Shown: positions 1 to 11,432 of the stretch, in pieces
Layout of the letters: each line of letters opens with the position of its first letter
Numbering within the stretch: position 1 is the first letter of the stretch
DNA from: Magnolia sinica
Taxonomy: Eukaryota; Streptophyta; Magnoliopsida; Magnoliales; Magnoliaceae
Assembly: GCF_029962835.1 (NCBI RefSeq)
Contig: NC_080577.1
Location: 23,976,501-24,040,500 of the forward strand
Reading direction: 5' to 3'
DNA length: 64,000 nt
Made by a program: the position numbers and the translations under genes
Notes under the pieces: generated by a model
What the model was told of the DNA's origin: nothing
Database searches by the model: none
Seen by the model: the letters and a program-made list of their open reading frames with translations, nothing else

Positions 1-157
1 GTGACCGGCCTGCCGACAAAAAATAGAAATCCTACATGATTTCAAGGTAAATGTTGATGATCTTCATACCTAGTTATATTAGTGTTCAATACTGAATAAA
101 AGGGAATATAATATTCATTAATGAAAGATCAAAGGTACTATAAAACAAGTACATCAG
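1..157 (-). other. Region 3' of the copia coding sequence
   Basis: This stretch follows the copia RNase H stop codon on the minus strand. The 3' LTR should begin within or just beyond it. I see no convincing polypurine tract and no match to the 5' LTR near 6.4 kb, so the 3' LTR probably lies outside the window or has decayed. Confidence 0.4.
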
Positions 158-515
158 TCAAGCTTTCCTCAATCCCATCTGCCTGACGTGAACCTGAAAT
201 AGATCTCTAGCTATAGGTTTCGTCATGGGATCAGCCATCATCTCCTTAGTAGGAATGTAGCTGAGGGCGACCTTCTTATCTCTCACTTGATCACGGACGT
301 AATGATACTTGATCTCAATGTGCTTAGATTTCTGGTGGTGTTTAGGGTCCTTTGCCAAGTCAATGGCAGAAGTATTGTCTATCTTCAGCGATATAGGCTG
401 ACGAACACTCGGTACAACACCCAGACTCAATAGAAATCTGCGAACCCATACACACTCCTGAACTACAGCACAACATGCAATGTACTCGGCCTCCATAGAT
501 AAAAGAGATAGCTCC
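158..515 (-). pseudogene. Ty1/copia RNase H, C-terminal part (frameshifted)
   Basis: C-terminal part of the copia RNase H domain, which degrades the RNA strand of the RNA/DNA hybrid during reverse transcription. The conserved [10 protein letters not shown] motif with its catalytic glutamate is visible, followed by the usual family tail with KHIEIKYHYVRDQV and a natural stop at 158. It lies in a different frame from the upstream reverse transcriptase reading frame. The join falls where the family has roughly ten residues between the GGAIS and LS-MEAEY motifs, and those residues are missing, so a short deletion not divisible by three explains the frameshift. The element cannot make an intact Pol. 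Confidence 0.85.
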
Positions 516-1631
516 TCCTCTGAGTAAGAATACATATCCTGAAGTAGACTTTCCCTTGTCAGCGTCATTACCCCAAGCAGCATCTGAATATCCTTTGAGC
601 TCGAGGCTTGTGCCTTCATAACACAACATTAGGTCTTTTGTTCCTCTGAGATAGCGGAATATACGTTTGACGGCTTGCCAATGAGACTGTCCCGGGTTAC
701 TCTGATAACGGCTGACTATGCCAACTGCATAGCTAATATCCGGTCTGGTGCAAAGCATAGCATACATTAAGCTCCCTACTGCGCTTGCATAAGGTACTGA
801 GGACATAGCCAATTTCTCGGCTTCAGTCCGGGGACACGATTTTCTGTCTAGCTTGGTAACTTTATTCATAAGAGTTTCAACAACTTTTGAAATTTTCATC
901 CTGAACCGCTCTAAGATCTTTTGTATATAGGTTGCTTGAGACAAGCCTAAAAATTTCTTAGGGCGATCCCTGATGATTTTTACCCCAAGAATAAAGTTGG
1001 CTTCACCGAGGTCTTTCATCTCAAAGTTCGAGAATAGCCAATCTTTAGTCAATATTAACAATTGCATGTCATTACCAGCTAACAGGATATCGTCTACATA
1101 TAGAGATAGTATCAGAAAAGATCTTCCAGACCGTTTTATGTATACACAATGATCTTCTTCACTCATCGTGAATCCAAAAGTGGTGATGGCCAAGTGGAAC
1201 CTCATGTACCACTGTCTTGAAGATTGCTTCAGCCCATAGATAGATTTTAACAACTTGCAGACTTTCTTTGGATGTTTTTTGTCCACATAACCCATGGGCT
1301 GTTGCATATATATCTCTTCATCCAAGTCACCATTTAAGAATGCGGTCTTTACATCCATTTGATATAACTCTAAGTTTAAACTTGCGACAATGGACAAGAT
1401 CATGCGGATTGAGGAGAACTTTGCAACAGGTGAAAAGGTCTCCTCGTAATCAATGCCTTCTTGCTGTGTAAAACCTTTAGCAACTAATCGTGCTTTATAC
1501 TTGTCCATTGTACCATCTGCCTTTCTTTTGATCTTAAGTACCCATTTATTACCTATCGCTTTGCGATTGGAAGGCAGATCAACAAGTTCCCAGACTTTAT
1601 TCTTCTCCATGGAGGCGATCTCTTCGTCCAT
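510..1631 (-). pseudogene. Ty1/copia reverse transcriptase and N-terminal RNase H
   Basis: Copia-type reverse transcriptase. It opens with the conserved region around [13 protein letters not shown] and [24 protein letters not shown]. The catalytic YVDDILLAG motif sits near residue 175, followed by [14 protein letters not shown] and the RNase H start [18 protein letters not shown]. The frame is the same as the gag-integrase reading frame upstream. The 1632-1862 linker has several in-frame stops and a pair of compensating frameshifts: a recognisable EP-SYQ-AL segment reads in another frame. The reading frame runs on to 360, but after GGAIS it is out of frame. The ATG at 1631 is simply the first Met after the last stop, not a real start. 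Confidence 0.92.
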
Positions 1632-1862
1632 AGCATTTACCCAATCGGTGAGTTAGAAGATAATAATGCATCTTGATATGAATCAGGTTTCATCATCATC
1701 AACCGCAACGCAAGAGAATGTTTGCCCCTCAATATCGAAGTATCTTCGGGGAATCAATCCTCTTTCGCTTCGACGTAACTCAGGAGCCTGCTAAGATGTC
1801 CTCCCACTGTCCTGGTGAACTATAGGAGCATCTTCATCTTGAGGAGCAGAATTTCCACTCTC

Positions 1863-4118
1863 TTAAGATACATCGGGTATTTTAAAAAGTTCTATTGAAA
1901 CCTTTTGCTTCATTCGGCTTGGGTATCTATCTTCAGCGAAGGTCACGTCTCGGGATTCTATCTCAATCCATCGTCCATGGTCCTCATAAACTAGAACGTA
2001 TCCCTTTGAATGCATAGGGTACCTAATGAACACGCATTCAATGGTTTTACTATCAAGTTTACCTCTATGTTGAGTAGGTAGCAAAACATATGCCAATGAT
2101 CCCCAAGGGCGTAGGTGGGCTAAAGAAGGAGGCCTCCTAGACCACATCTCATATGGAGTCTTAGGAATGGATTTGGATGGGACTCTATTAAGGACGTAGA
2201 CGGCTGTTAACAGCGCGTCTCCCCAGAATATGGTAGAGAGATTGGCTTGTGCCATCATCGATCTAACCATGTCCAATAGTGTCCTATTCCTTCTCTCTGC
2301 AACACCGTTTTGTTGTGGAGTGTAAGCCATTGTGTACTGCCGAACAATTCCAACGTTTTCACAATATGATTTAAACGTTTCAGATGTATACTCGCCACCT
2401 CTATCAGATCGAAGGATTTTAATCTTTTTCTCAAGTTGATTTTTCACCTCAACTTTATATTTAAGAAAATAATTAAAAACCTCAGATTTGTGTGAGATGA
2501 GATACACATATCCATAGCGCGAGTAATCGTCAATGAAAGTGACAAAGTATTGGCATCCATTTCTAGCATGTATATTGAAGGGTCCACAAATATCTGAATG
2601 AATTATCTCTAGTGTGCCCTTGAACCTAGCTGCTTTAGGAAATGGTTTATTTAAAGTCTTCTTGAACACACAATGTTCAGAAAATGGCAAATCAACTTTG
2701 GATAAGGAGTCTAACAGACCAGAACGTACTAGTCTTGTCATACGATCCTTTCCGATGTGACCTAACCTCGCGTGCCATTTTTGAGATTCAGATACTACAT
2801 TTTTATTCGACATAGCAGATAAAGCAAGATGGGCATTATCACAATCTACGTCTAGAATAAATAAATCTGAAATTAAATTTTCCCATGCAAAGATGAGGTT
2901 ATTTTGTCTCAAAGAAACTCTAGTCCCAGAAAATCGAATATCGAAACCATCAAATAATAACCTAGAAACAGAAATTAAATTCCGACGCATCCCCGGTGCA
3001 AAAAGAGTATCACGAAGGATTATTGTTTGCCCTATGCGCGTACGGAGATGGAGAACGCCAATCCCTAGTACGTCTTCAACAGCGTTATTGCCCATGTACA
3101 GCTTGTAACTTCCTTTGGCTACAGGCTGGAATTCCTCGAGTCCTCGACGACTCTGTGTCACGTGCTTTGTTGCGCCTGAATCCAAAATCCACTCGTTAGA
3201 TATAGTATCAACGGAAAGGATTTCAGAACAAACGCCTACATACAAAGTATCTTGTGACTGAGAAATTACCGTCTTTTTGTGGGCACACTGCCGAGCATAA
3301 TGGCCGAAATTTCCACAAACAAAGCAGATTATATTAGTCTTTTTCTGCTTCTTCTTTCCATTTTCCTTTTTTAGATTTGGAGCAGGTGTTGTGGTCTTCT
3401 GTTCTTGATTATTCTTCTTCGCCTTCTTGCGAGCTTTGAACCGTTTATTATTAGCTTTTCGCTTATGGGTCTCTGCTACAAAGGCCTTGGCCGAACCTGG
3501 CTGAATTGCATTCATATCAACCTCACGTACCAAGTGGCCACAAAAGTCTCTGAACGTAGTGATTGAATCAGTATGGTTCAGAATTCTTTTGATTTGGGCC
3601 CAAGATTCAGGCAAGGAACGGTGCATGGCTATAATCTTCTGATTTTCAGTCAATTTGCACCCAACATTCCTAAGGGCACCTATCATTTGCTCCATCTTAC
3701 GAATATGATCTTTGATGGGACAGCCGATAGGCATCCTGTACTCCTGGAATTCCAATTCCATTGCCCTAACTCTCGCATCTGACTTCTGCGCATAGGCATC
3801 TGTCAGTGCTTCCCAGATTCCCTTAGCGGTTTCATGCACTTCATACGTAGGTATGAGTTCTTTGTGCATAGTGCTAAGAAGGACATTACGGGCTGAACGA
3901 TTTTGTTTTCGCCACTTATTATAGCGAGTCATCGCAACCCTATGTTCTTGTAAATTTCCGTTTTCAGCCAGGATGGGTTCCTCTTGAACTACATCAAGTG
4001 TGTGAGATATGTCGTCCTCGTCTAGAAGGCATCGCACTGCGCGGGACCAGTCTTCGTAGTTGTTGCCGTCGAAATGTTGTCCTTTTAGTTGTTCAGCGAT
4101 TAACGCTTTGGTGGCCAT
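1863..4118 (-). pseudogene. Ty1/copia gag-protease-integrase polyprotein
   Basis: N-terminal 751 codons of a copia Gag-Pol on the minus strand. Domains in order: a UBN2-like gag; a CCHC zinc knuckle, CFVCGNFGHYARQC, near residues 264-278; a protease with the catalytic motif LDSGATKH near 310; the integrase zinc-binding region from HARLGH near 446; and the integrase core with Asp in IHSD near 504, Asp in RSDRGGEY near 568 and Glu in VAERRNR near 603. One oddity is that the integrase zinc site has only one of its two cysteines (HCVFKK where the family has C-x2-C), so it is probably unable to bind zinc. The frame ends at a TAA (1863-1865); the same frame carries further stops to 1632 before reverse transcriptase resumes. 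It is a broken but fairly young copy. Confidence 0.93.
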
Positions 4119-4734
4119 CTCTACATTGCATGAGTATCACTGCTTAGCTATGATCTAAGGTATTGACACTAATCATCAGCATTTCTACGTGTTATATAAA
4201 ATTTCAAAGTATAAAAGCAGTTAACACATCTTAATGAGATCTGAAAGTCCACATACCCGTATGGGCGGTGTAGAACAATCAAGTTCTCTAATTAAGATGA
4301 GATTTAATGCTTTTATAAGAATAAATTTATATAACGTGCAACCTTCCATTACATGGTTGCATGCATCATTTGGTGTAGGAGAATAAACTCCCACTCAGGT
4401 TATGCACAACCTTTATTTGTGTATAGGGAGTACCTAAGTATTAAGTTTTTCTATATTTTCCAATAAAAAATAAGGGAGCTTAGATCTAAACACATCAAGC
4501 CGAATACTTTCATGCATATTAACATCATCATCAGAAAGAAAAAATTAAGTGCTTAGATATAAAGAGAGTACAATCTTTACCTGTGATCATGACTATTAGT
4601 GATGGATCCGATCATTACCGATAATGATCATTGTTGATGATGGATCCTTTCATCAACATTGATCATCATGGTTGATGATTGTTTCGTTCACTAATGAGCA
4701 ATAGATCAACAGTGAATGGTACCAACACGTGTAT
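4119..4734 (-). other. Copia leader next to gag
   Basis: Non-coding, AT-rich sequence between the gag start and the minisatellite. It contains short repeated GATGATGGATC/GATCATTG motifs at 4590-4680. I see no gene. Confidence 0.5.
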
Positions 4735-5375
4735 GGTACAAACACGTGTACACATGTACAGCATGTATAACACATGTATGGCTAACACATGTATGTATAA
4801 CACATGTATGTATGGCTAACACATGTATGTATAACACATGTATGTATGGTTAACACATGTATGTATAACACATGTATAGTAGCATGTACAGAATCTAATT
4901 AACGTATACAGGTACAACATGTATGGTAGCATGTACAGGATCATGTATGGAAGCATGTATGGTAACATGTATGGTAGCATGTACGTGTGAACTTGATAAT
5001 TAACATGAATGGTAGCCAACACGTGTACAACACGTGTACAGCAGCTAATGTACAGTGGCTAAATAACACGTGTATAGCAGCTAATGTACAGTGGCTAAAT
5101 AACACGTGTACAACATGTACAACACGTGTACAGCAGCTAATGTACAGTGGCTAAATAACACGTGTACAACATATACAACACGTGTACAGGAGATATACAG
5201 GTAGCCAACATGTGTATAGCAGCTATACAGATAGCCAACACGTGTACAGCAGCTATACAGATAGCCGACACGTGTACAGCAGCTATATAGATAGCCAACA
5301 TGTGTACAGATAGCCAACACTTGTGAAGCAGCCAATACGTGTACATTGCATACGTGTACAGCAGCAAACATGGAA
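4735..5375. repeat. ACACGTGT/ACATGTAT minisatellite
   Basis: Two adjoining variable tandem arrays. From about 4735 to 4990 the unit is AACACATGTATGTAT and close variants. From about 5010 to 5375 the units are about 33-36 bp and carry ACACGTGTACAGCAGCTA followed by ATGTACAGTGGCTAAAT or ATACAGATAGCC. The palindromes ACACGTGT, ACATGT and TGTACA recur throughout. The open frames here are translations of the repeat, not genes. Confidence 0.85.
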
Positions 5376-5454
5376 CCATTAGAATAGAAATGGCGTACAA
5401 AACATCCCAGTATTCTTAAAAGGATTGACATCCATACGGCATAAACTGTCCAGA

Positions 5455-5840
5455 TGTTTTATACATGGTAGATGTGATGAAGGGTGGCATGAGATCTTTT
5501 GTTTGTAGTGGTCCACCTGATTTGTGGATTTGCCTCATTTTTAACCCCATATCATTACACGATACATAGAAAATAATGAACGGAGCAGATCCCCAAGAAA
5601 GCATCATAAGTGGACCCCACCTATCCAACCCAAATTGAAAAAAAATCCTTTCACGGACAAACAGGAATGGGTTCAGCGTTAATGGGTTTTTATCCCATCT
5701 CTATGCTCCATATGTGGGCTGTCCAGTCCATAGACCCATTTAAAATTCGGGCCCGTGGCCAAAATTATTTTACAAAACTAATGGAGGGTGTGGATTTATC
5801 GACAATTCATCACGGTGGACCCCACTTTGACTTTTAAAAT
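5455..5840. mobile_element. Palindromic DNA-element family, fragment
   Basis: A degenerate copy of the window-wide palindromic family inserted in the copia leader. It has GTGGTCCACCTGATTTGTGG, a CATTTTTAACCC segment, and a right end with GGTGTGGATTTATC followed by CATCACGGTGGACCCCAC, the hallmark terminal segment of the family. Confidence 0.6.
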
Positions 5841-6397
5841 CCAACCGGAAGCTGTTGCATCCTGTAACAGCGCACGCCTATTTCGTCTTCAAGCGAACTT
5901 CTACTGAAATTCTCCACCGAAATTTATGGGGCTGAATAGCTGGGGTGTTGTACATTAGCCAATCACATGTACAATACAGCAACTTTATGGATTCTGACTA
6001 GTGGGTCCCACCGTTAGTTAATGCCTAAGAATTCTAAGTCTGTGACTTATATCCATAACACACATCCTTAGAATTTATTTATATGACAAGTGATCTGTTG
6101 CACATTGTACTCATAATTCTAAGTATGATTTAACTCACATACGTAGAATTGATTTATATTAATAAAAGGCTCTTATTACTGTAATGGATTAGCTAAGAAA
6201 ACAATCCATTGTGCACATTGTACACACTGATTGATTTGATACTAAAATCATAGACATAATCTTGTCCAAAAAAAAAATCTGAACCGTCCATTTCCCTCAT
6301 ATGATTTTAGGAGTTGGTCCATTATTCCATTCCTAAAGGAAAAGATGGGCCACTTACCTTTTTAGATGATAATAATCGGAGATCCGCCGTTAAATAT
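5841..6397 (-). other. Rest of the copia leader
   Basis: Non-coding sequence between the inserted DNA element and the primer binding site. It includes several CCTTAGAATT/AATTCTAAG words (6025-6150) that could pair as weak hairpins. No gene is seen. Confidence 0.45.
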
Positions 6398-6409
6398 GCT
6401 CTGATACCA
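6398..6409 (-). promoter_or_regulatory. Copia primer binding site (initiator Met tRNA)
   Basis: On the minus strand this reads TGGTATCAGAGC, the complement of the initiator-Met tRNA 3' end used as the minus-strand primer by most plant copia elements. It lies one base from the LTR end (CCCAACA on the minus strand). The distance to the gag ATG (about 2.3 kb) is long for copia and is partly filled by the minisatellite and the inserted DNA element. Confidence 0.85.
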
Positions 6410-6410
6410 C

Positions 6411-7060
6411 TGTTGGGAAGCGCGGAAGGTGAGCCCTCAAGATCTGACGGTCTACACGATGTTTGGAACCTTTACAAAGCAGAAGAACGGTACTCCAACG
6501 GCCCGCCTATCTACTACTGGAGCAGATGGAACTATTCACACCTCTGATCCTACGGTATATAGTGGTCCCGGATTGCGATCTATGGATCAGATCGTCCCAA
6601 GGACAAGCTAAGATGGACAGACTCTCGTGCACAATGTTTCTCTCTCCGTATACTCTCAGTATTTTGTATATCTTATATTTATGCGAGAGAGAGCGCGTGC
6701 CTTTTATAGGAAAGGAGGGGAGATTGGATGAGACCATATCATCCGGTCTTATCCCTATCTCCTATCATAAATCAAATTCAATTTTGAATTTGAAATATAA
6801 CCGAAAAGGAGAAAGGCCGGAAGATGCCTAAACATGTGGGACCCACCCACTAGTGATTGCTCACCAGTGGGCCCCACTGGCCTACTATTAAAACCACCTA
6901 TCATTCCCATGCCCATTAATATAGGGATGCACAGGAAGAAAGTCAATTTGTGGGATATCCATTGTGACCCAATGGGTAATTGGATTTGATTGGGCTCCCA
7001 CACGGATATTGGATATGGGGCCACACAAAGTATGCTTGAAAGGGAATAGGTTTGTGGGGT
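6411..7060 (-). mobile_element. Copia 5' LTR (outer boundary uncertain)
   Basis: Begins TGTTGGGAAG on the plus strand directly beside the primer site. The minus strand carries CCTATAAAAGG at about 6700-6711, a good TATA box firing toward gag, followed by a GA/CT-rich leader. The outer end is not certain because no second LTR is visible for comparison and palindromic-family sequence begins near 7066. Confidence 0.6.
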
Positions 7061-7065
7061 GTGCC

Positions 7066-7460
7066 ACATACTTTGGTGGTGTGTTGATGTCACTAAGTTC
7101 TATGAGCCTGTAATGCCCTGGAAATTGGGAGTCATGCATACGCTCGACTCCTGAGTCCCAGGACATCACTTATATCCGATTTTTATTAATTTACGTTTAA
7201 TCGGGTTTAATTGCGCAATCTGAAATTTTTTGAACGCTTACCATTGAAAACTTCTTGAGGGCCACTAAAGCTTTGGATCAAGTTGAGATTTTTTCCCCCC
7301 CAATCTAGGTCCGTGTGACCTTATGAAAAGGTTGGATTGCAAATAAACATCATGGTGAGCCTTAGGATGGTTTAAACAATGGGCATCATTGTCTCCATTG
7401 GTTTATGTGATGTTGTCTACTTGAACTAGTATATCCGTCTCATTTTCTTTTTACACTCTT
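7066..7460. mobile_element. Palindromic DNA-element family, fragment
   Basis: Contains GGTGGTGTGTTGATGTCACTAAGTTCT-like terminal sequence (7076-7103) and the family internal words TTGAAAACTTCTTGAGGGCC and TGACCTTATGAAAAGGTTGG. Compare the complete copy at 24827-25315. Part of the left half is replaced by unrelated sequence at 7110-7240. Confidence 0.6.
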
Positions 7461-7581
7461 ACGCCACCCGGACTCATACACACACCTATGCCACACAGAC
7501 ACTCAATCTTACCATCTCTGTGTTGAGATAGATGTTGATGATCATTGAGCTATGGAAATGAACCGAGTTGGGTAAGAGCTT

Positions 7582-7718
7582 GGGTCCTTACTCTTACTCT
7601 GGTGGTAGACTCTCAGAAGTATCAACACCTAGACAAGGGTTCGAGTACCCATAGGTGGTGAAATCCCACTACTGCATGAGTGTGTGTGGTGTGCATGCGT
7701 GTGTAAAAAAAAAAAAGA
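7582..7718 (+). mobile_element. SINE, family A, with 17-bp target duplication
   Basis: A 137-bp tRNA-like short interspersed element. It has a B-box-like GGGTTCGAGTACCC, a TGGTGGTAGAC segment in the A-box position and an A-rich tail. It is flanked by a perfect 17-bp direct repeat, GAGTTGGGTAAGAGCTT, at 7565-7581 and 7719-7735, the signature of target-primed reverse transcription. A second copy lies at 28263-28412. It has no ORF and depends on LINE machinery in trans. Confidence 0.9.
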
Positions 7719-7735
7719 GAGTTGGGTAAGAGCTT

Positions 7736-8090
7736 CTTTGGGTTATCTCTGGGATAAATCCAAAATTCAAGTGGGCCACACAACATGAAAAGGTAGGGAA
7801 GGAAATGCCTTAAGTTGAAACCTTCACAAGTCCAATGTAATACCATTTGCCCAATACTGGCTTTGTGGCCAACAACTATTATTGATCAGATCCCAGCACT
7901 TGTGTGCCCACTTGAGTTTTGAATCTGGCTACTTTTGGGTTCATACTATAACATGCACTGGAAAAATCGACGAACAGGATGAATTCCTCACAAACGATGC
8001 AGTGGGCCCGACCTAGCTTCTGCATCCCTCCTCCGGCATAGGAAATTGTCTGCAATGACATCACATGCACCGCCCTCCATTTCTACTACG
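7736..8090. mobile_element. Palindromic DNA-element family, fragment
   Basis: Carries TTCAAGTGGGCCACACAACA, CTTGAGTTTTGAATCTGGCT and GCAGTGGGCCCGACCTAGC, which match the internal and terminal parts of the family. The left terminus was disrupted by the SINE insertion just upstream. Confidence 0.55.
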
Positions 8091-8149
8091 CAGATTAGCT
8101 ACTGAATTCCATATCATTAGTCTCACTAATGAAGTGATGTAATCACGTT

Positions 8150-8475
8150 TGGGCCTACCATGATGTATGTGCTATATCTACACCATCTATCCATTTGGAG
8201 AGATCATTTTAGGGTATGAGTCAAAGAATGTGGCAGATCAAAAGCTCAAGTGAACCACATCACAAAAAAAAGTAGGGATTAAATGCTTATCATTAACAAC
8301 TTCACAAGTCATAGAACTTTCCGATCAAGTTAATATTTATGTTTTTACTTATTCCGTGTCTGTAGTAACTTATGGATGTCAAATAAACATAATAATATAT
8401 CTGGATTAACTTATAAATAGGTTGGATCTCAAATAAACATCACGGTGGGGCCAAAAAAGGTGGTTACGTCACTTC
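8150..8475. mobile_element. Palindromic DNA-element family, left half
   Basis: Starts with GGGCCTACCATGATGTATGT, then CATCTATCCATTTGGAGAGA, ATTTTAGGGTATGAGTCAAA and AAGCTCAAGTGAACCACATC, in the order typical of the family. It ends with AAATAAACATCACGGTGGGG at about 8431-8450. The mirror-image right half is missing. Confidence 0.65.
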
Positions 8476-8753
8476 AGCAGGACTCCCCATTTCTCATGGA
8501 AATCCGCTTCATTCATTACCCATGGCATGCTCGTAGGATGCGGCCTGGGTACTGAGAGCATAAGTAAGTAGCGAGGTGGCTACTGACAATTTGACGTGAT
8601 GTATGAGATGTGTTTTTTTATCTAAGTTGCTCATCTATTTTTTTATATAAATATTATTATATAGTATGAATCCAAAATTGAAGGAGATTCAAATCTCCAG
8701 TGGTCCCCATTATAACAAAACAAAGGCCATTATAACAAAACAAAGGTAATTGT

Positions 8754-8870
8754 GTCACGCCCCAAAATCCGGGTACAGAGTGTGCACCCTCAGACCTTTT
8801 ATGGCAAAATAGAAATTTTTAATGGTAAGTGTTCAATCACTGTTCTTTCCCGTCCAAATGACATTTAGAG
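8754..8870 (-). mobile_element. Gypsy LTR end fragment
   Basis: TGTCACGCCCCAAAATCCGG is the reverse complement of the GGGGCGTGACA-type 3' terminus seen on the solo LTR ending at 24691. Only about 100 bp is recognisable. Confidence 0.45.
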
Positions 8871-9095
8871 TTACCTTATTTTATAATACCATAAAACACT
8901 ATAAAAAAAAAAAAAAAAGAGTATAAAAGGCTTTGAGAGGACACATGCATCATGGTGGGGCTTACATAGTATAGTACTGCCAGTATCCTCCTCCCTACTG
9001 ATGCTGTCAGTACGCAATCTGCGTCCCCGCGTGTATGTGTTAGTGGCGCTCTTTGATCTCTCCACCACTTACGGGCCTACGGCTTCGTTCGAGTT

Positions 9096-9623
9096 GGACG
9101 CGGATTTCCTGCGAAAGCCTTTCGCAGGAAGTTCCTGCGCTGGGAACCCAGGTGGGGCCCACTGTGATGTTTTTCAGGAATCCGCTCCCTCCATCCGTTT
9201 TGTGAGCTCATTTTATGAGAAAAGACTAAAATTGAGAAGGATCCAAGACTCAGGTGGGCCGTACTAAATGAAAAGGTGTTTAGGGAAATTCCTACCGTTG
9301 AAACTTCCCTTGGCACGACGGTGATGTTTACATGCCATCCATACCGTTAATAACGTCATTCCTACTGGGATGAACTGAAAACACAAATATCAGCATGATT
9401 CAAAACTTCTATTGGCCCATGAATATTTCAACTGTGGACGTTCAATTATCCCGTTTTTGGCCCACTTGAGTATTGGATACGGCTCATTTTTGGCCTCGTA
9501 TCCTAAAACGCACTCAAAAAACGGATGTACGGTGTGGATTTATCACAAACATCACGGTGGGATCCACCTAGCATCCCAGCGCAGGAACTTCCTGCGAAAG
9601 CCTTTCGCAGGAAATCCGCGTCC
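9096..9623. mobile_element. Complete palindromic MITE, Mutator-like
   Basis: A 528-bp element with ~50-bp near-perfect terminal inverted repeats starting GGACGCGGATTTCCTGCGAA. The TIR itself contains a small hairpin (CGAAAGCCTTTCG). Flanks GTTCGAGTT (9087-9095) and GTTCGATTC (9624-9632) agree at 7 of 9 bases, the length of a Mutator target duplication. The interior is the window-wide family: GTGGGGCCCACTGTGATGTT, GACTCAGGTGGGCC, ATCACGGTGGGATCC. It encodes no protein, so any movement would need a transposase supplied elsewhere. Confidence 0.8.
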
Positions 9624-9794
9624 GTTCGATTCGGTCGAGTAAGTGGGGCCCATGTGGTTCACTGTTCCACGTCGTAAAGGAAGTGCGCCCTTCGAAATAC
9701 CAACTGTTTAGACGGCACATCCAAATCGTCACACGTGAAAAAAACACAGAAAAGACAAAACAGTTCTTTAGACAGGGCCAATTAACTCTGACAT

Positions 9795-10321
9795 GGACGC
9801 GGATTGCGTCCTACACCCGCCGGTCTCCAGCTTGGAACGGCTAGCAGCTTTGAGTGGCAGCTTTGATGCATGGGTCTTATCCACACCGTCCATTCATTTT
9901 TTTATATATGATTTTAGTGGATAAGTCGAAATATGAGCAGATAAAAATCTCAAGTGGACCACACCACAGGAAGCAGCGGTGATAATAATTCTCACCATTG
10001 AAGCTTTTCTAGGGCCCACCATGATGTTTATTTACCATCCAAGCCATTCATAAAGTAACATAGACCTGGATGAAGAGAAAAAACAAATAACAGCTCCATC
10101 CAAAACTTATGTGGCCCCCTATAATTTTTCAACGGTAAGAGTTTAATACCTATTGTGTAGTTGAATTGAGATTGATCTGATTCATTTTTGGATTTTTATG
10201 CTAAAATGATACGAAAAAAAGTTATGGACGGTATGGATAAGACCCATACATCAGGATGGCCACTCAAAACTGCTCCCCGTTCTCAGCTGGAAACGCGCGG
10301 GGGTACGACGCAATCCGCGTA
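9795..10321. mobile_element. Complete palindromic MITE, second subfamily
   Basis: About 527 bp with ~80-bp imperfect terminal inverted repeats: ACGCGGATTGCGTCCTACAC on the left, with its complement ending at 10320. Internal words match the family (TTATCCACACCGTCCATTCA, TCTCAAGTGGACCACACCAC, GGGCCCACCATGATGTTTAT). Possible 9-bp target duplication CTCTGACAT/TTCGGACAT (7 of 9). Confidence 0.72.
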
Positions 10322-11432
10322 TTCGGACATATATCGCCATCGGTATGGAGTATAACCTTTGGATTTGGTTGTCTTTCAACGACCAATATCGTTTATTATG
10401 ATGGGCCTCACCTTTGTTGAGGATAGATCAAAGATTACATAAACTATAGCCCTTTGACTATTTGATTTTCCTTTCTTTGAAGATAGACGGTTTATTTAAC
10501 ATTTATATAATCAAAGAGATGAGATATATCAATATAAGCCATTTTTTTTCTGTCCACCATATATTATAATACCCATTATATTAACGGTTTAGATCGTTGA
10601 TAAAGGATACCAATCGATCAGCTAAGGTTCCAACACGTTCGGCTGCAATCCATCGAGATGTATCCGAGCAAACCTCGCTTGAGTTTGAAACACGGAACGT
10701 CTCTGTTAAGGGAAATCCTCAGTGCGATATAGACAGAACCATTTTTTTTAATTGTGACTCGCGGATCATTATCTACCAAATTCGAAGATGAAATCAAGAT
10801 CCAAGCCGTTCAAAAGATGGGACCCACATCAAGATGGCCTAGATAAAAATGAAGCTATTCTTGTCTTTCAGTAGGATAGACCCAAACATAGAAAATGAAC
10901 CTTTCGTCATTTACTTCCAAACACATTTTTTTTTTTCCTTCTTACGCGCGTGGACCCCAGCCTCTGTTTTCATCAAAAGGCATCTAAATAGCAAGGCCCA
11001 CCTGATAAACGACTTGAATCTCTCACGTGTCTCGAAGCCCTTCCCGTGTGAGCGACACCTGAAAATGATAGCCATCAGCATATTCGAACCCCCTTCCAAA
11101 AGTTAGGTGGGCTCCGCTCGTTCCATGCCATGCCAAGCATTCAATTCAAAAGCCCACGCCCATCACCACCATCCGTTCTCTTTGTTTTGAAGTCAAGAAA
11201 GATTTCATTCCCACTCCATTCCTCTCCATTTCTGTTCGTTTCTTCCCTTTGACTCCGCCTCACACCCGGTTTATATGCCTTGTATTGACTTCATTTTACA
11301 GCGTTTTCAATTACCATCTTCTCCAAAACGATTTCTGCAAGTGAATTTCGATATCTTCCTTTAATTTTTCATTCAAATAGAAAGTGTTTTCTGATAGAAA
11401 TGTTTGTTTCCTGACTTGGGTTTTTCTTCTTT
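10322..11432 (+). other. Upstream region of the four-exon gene
   Basis: No coding sequence recognised. The last ~280 bp are pyrimidine-rich and include TTTATATG at 11270-11277, a weak TATA-like candidate for the downstream gene. The exact transcription start cannot be read from sequence alone. Confidence 0.4.

Noticed and set aside
4816..5431. Small minus-strand proteins rich in Tyr, Cys and His
   Set aside because: They are translations of the ACACGTGT/ACATGTAT tandem repeat in a retrotransposon leader.
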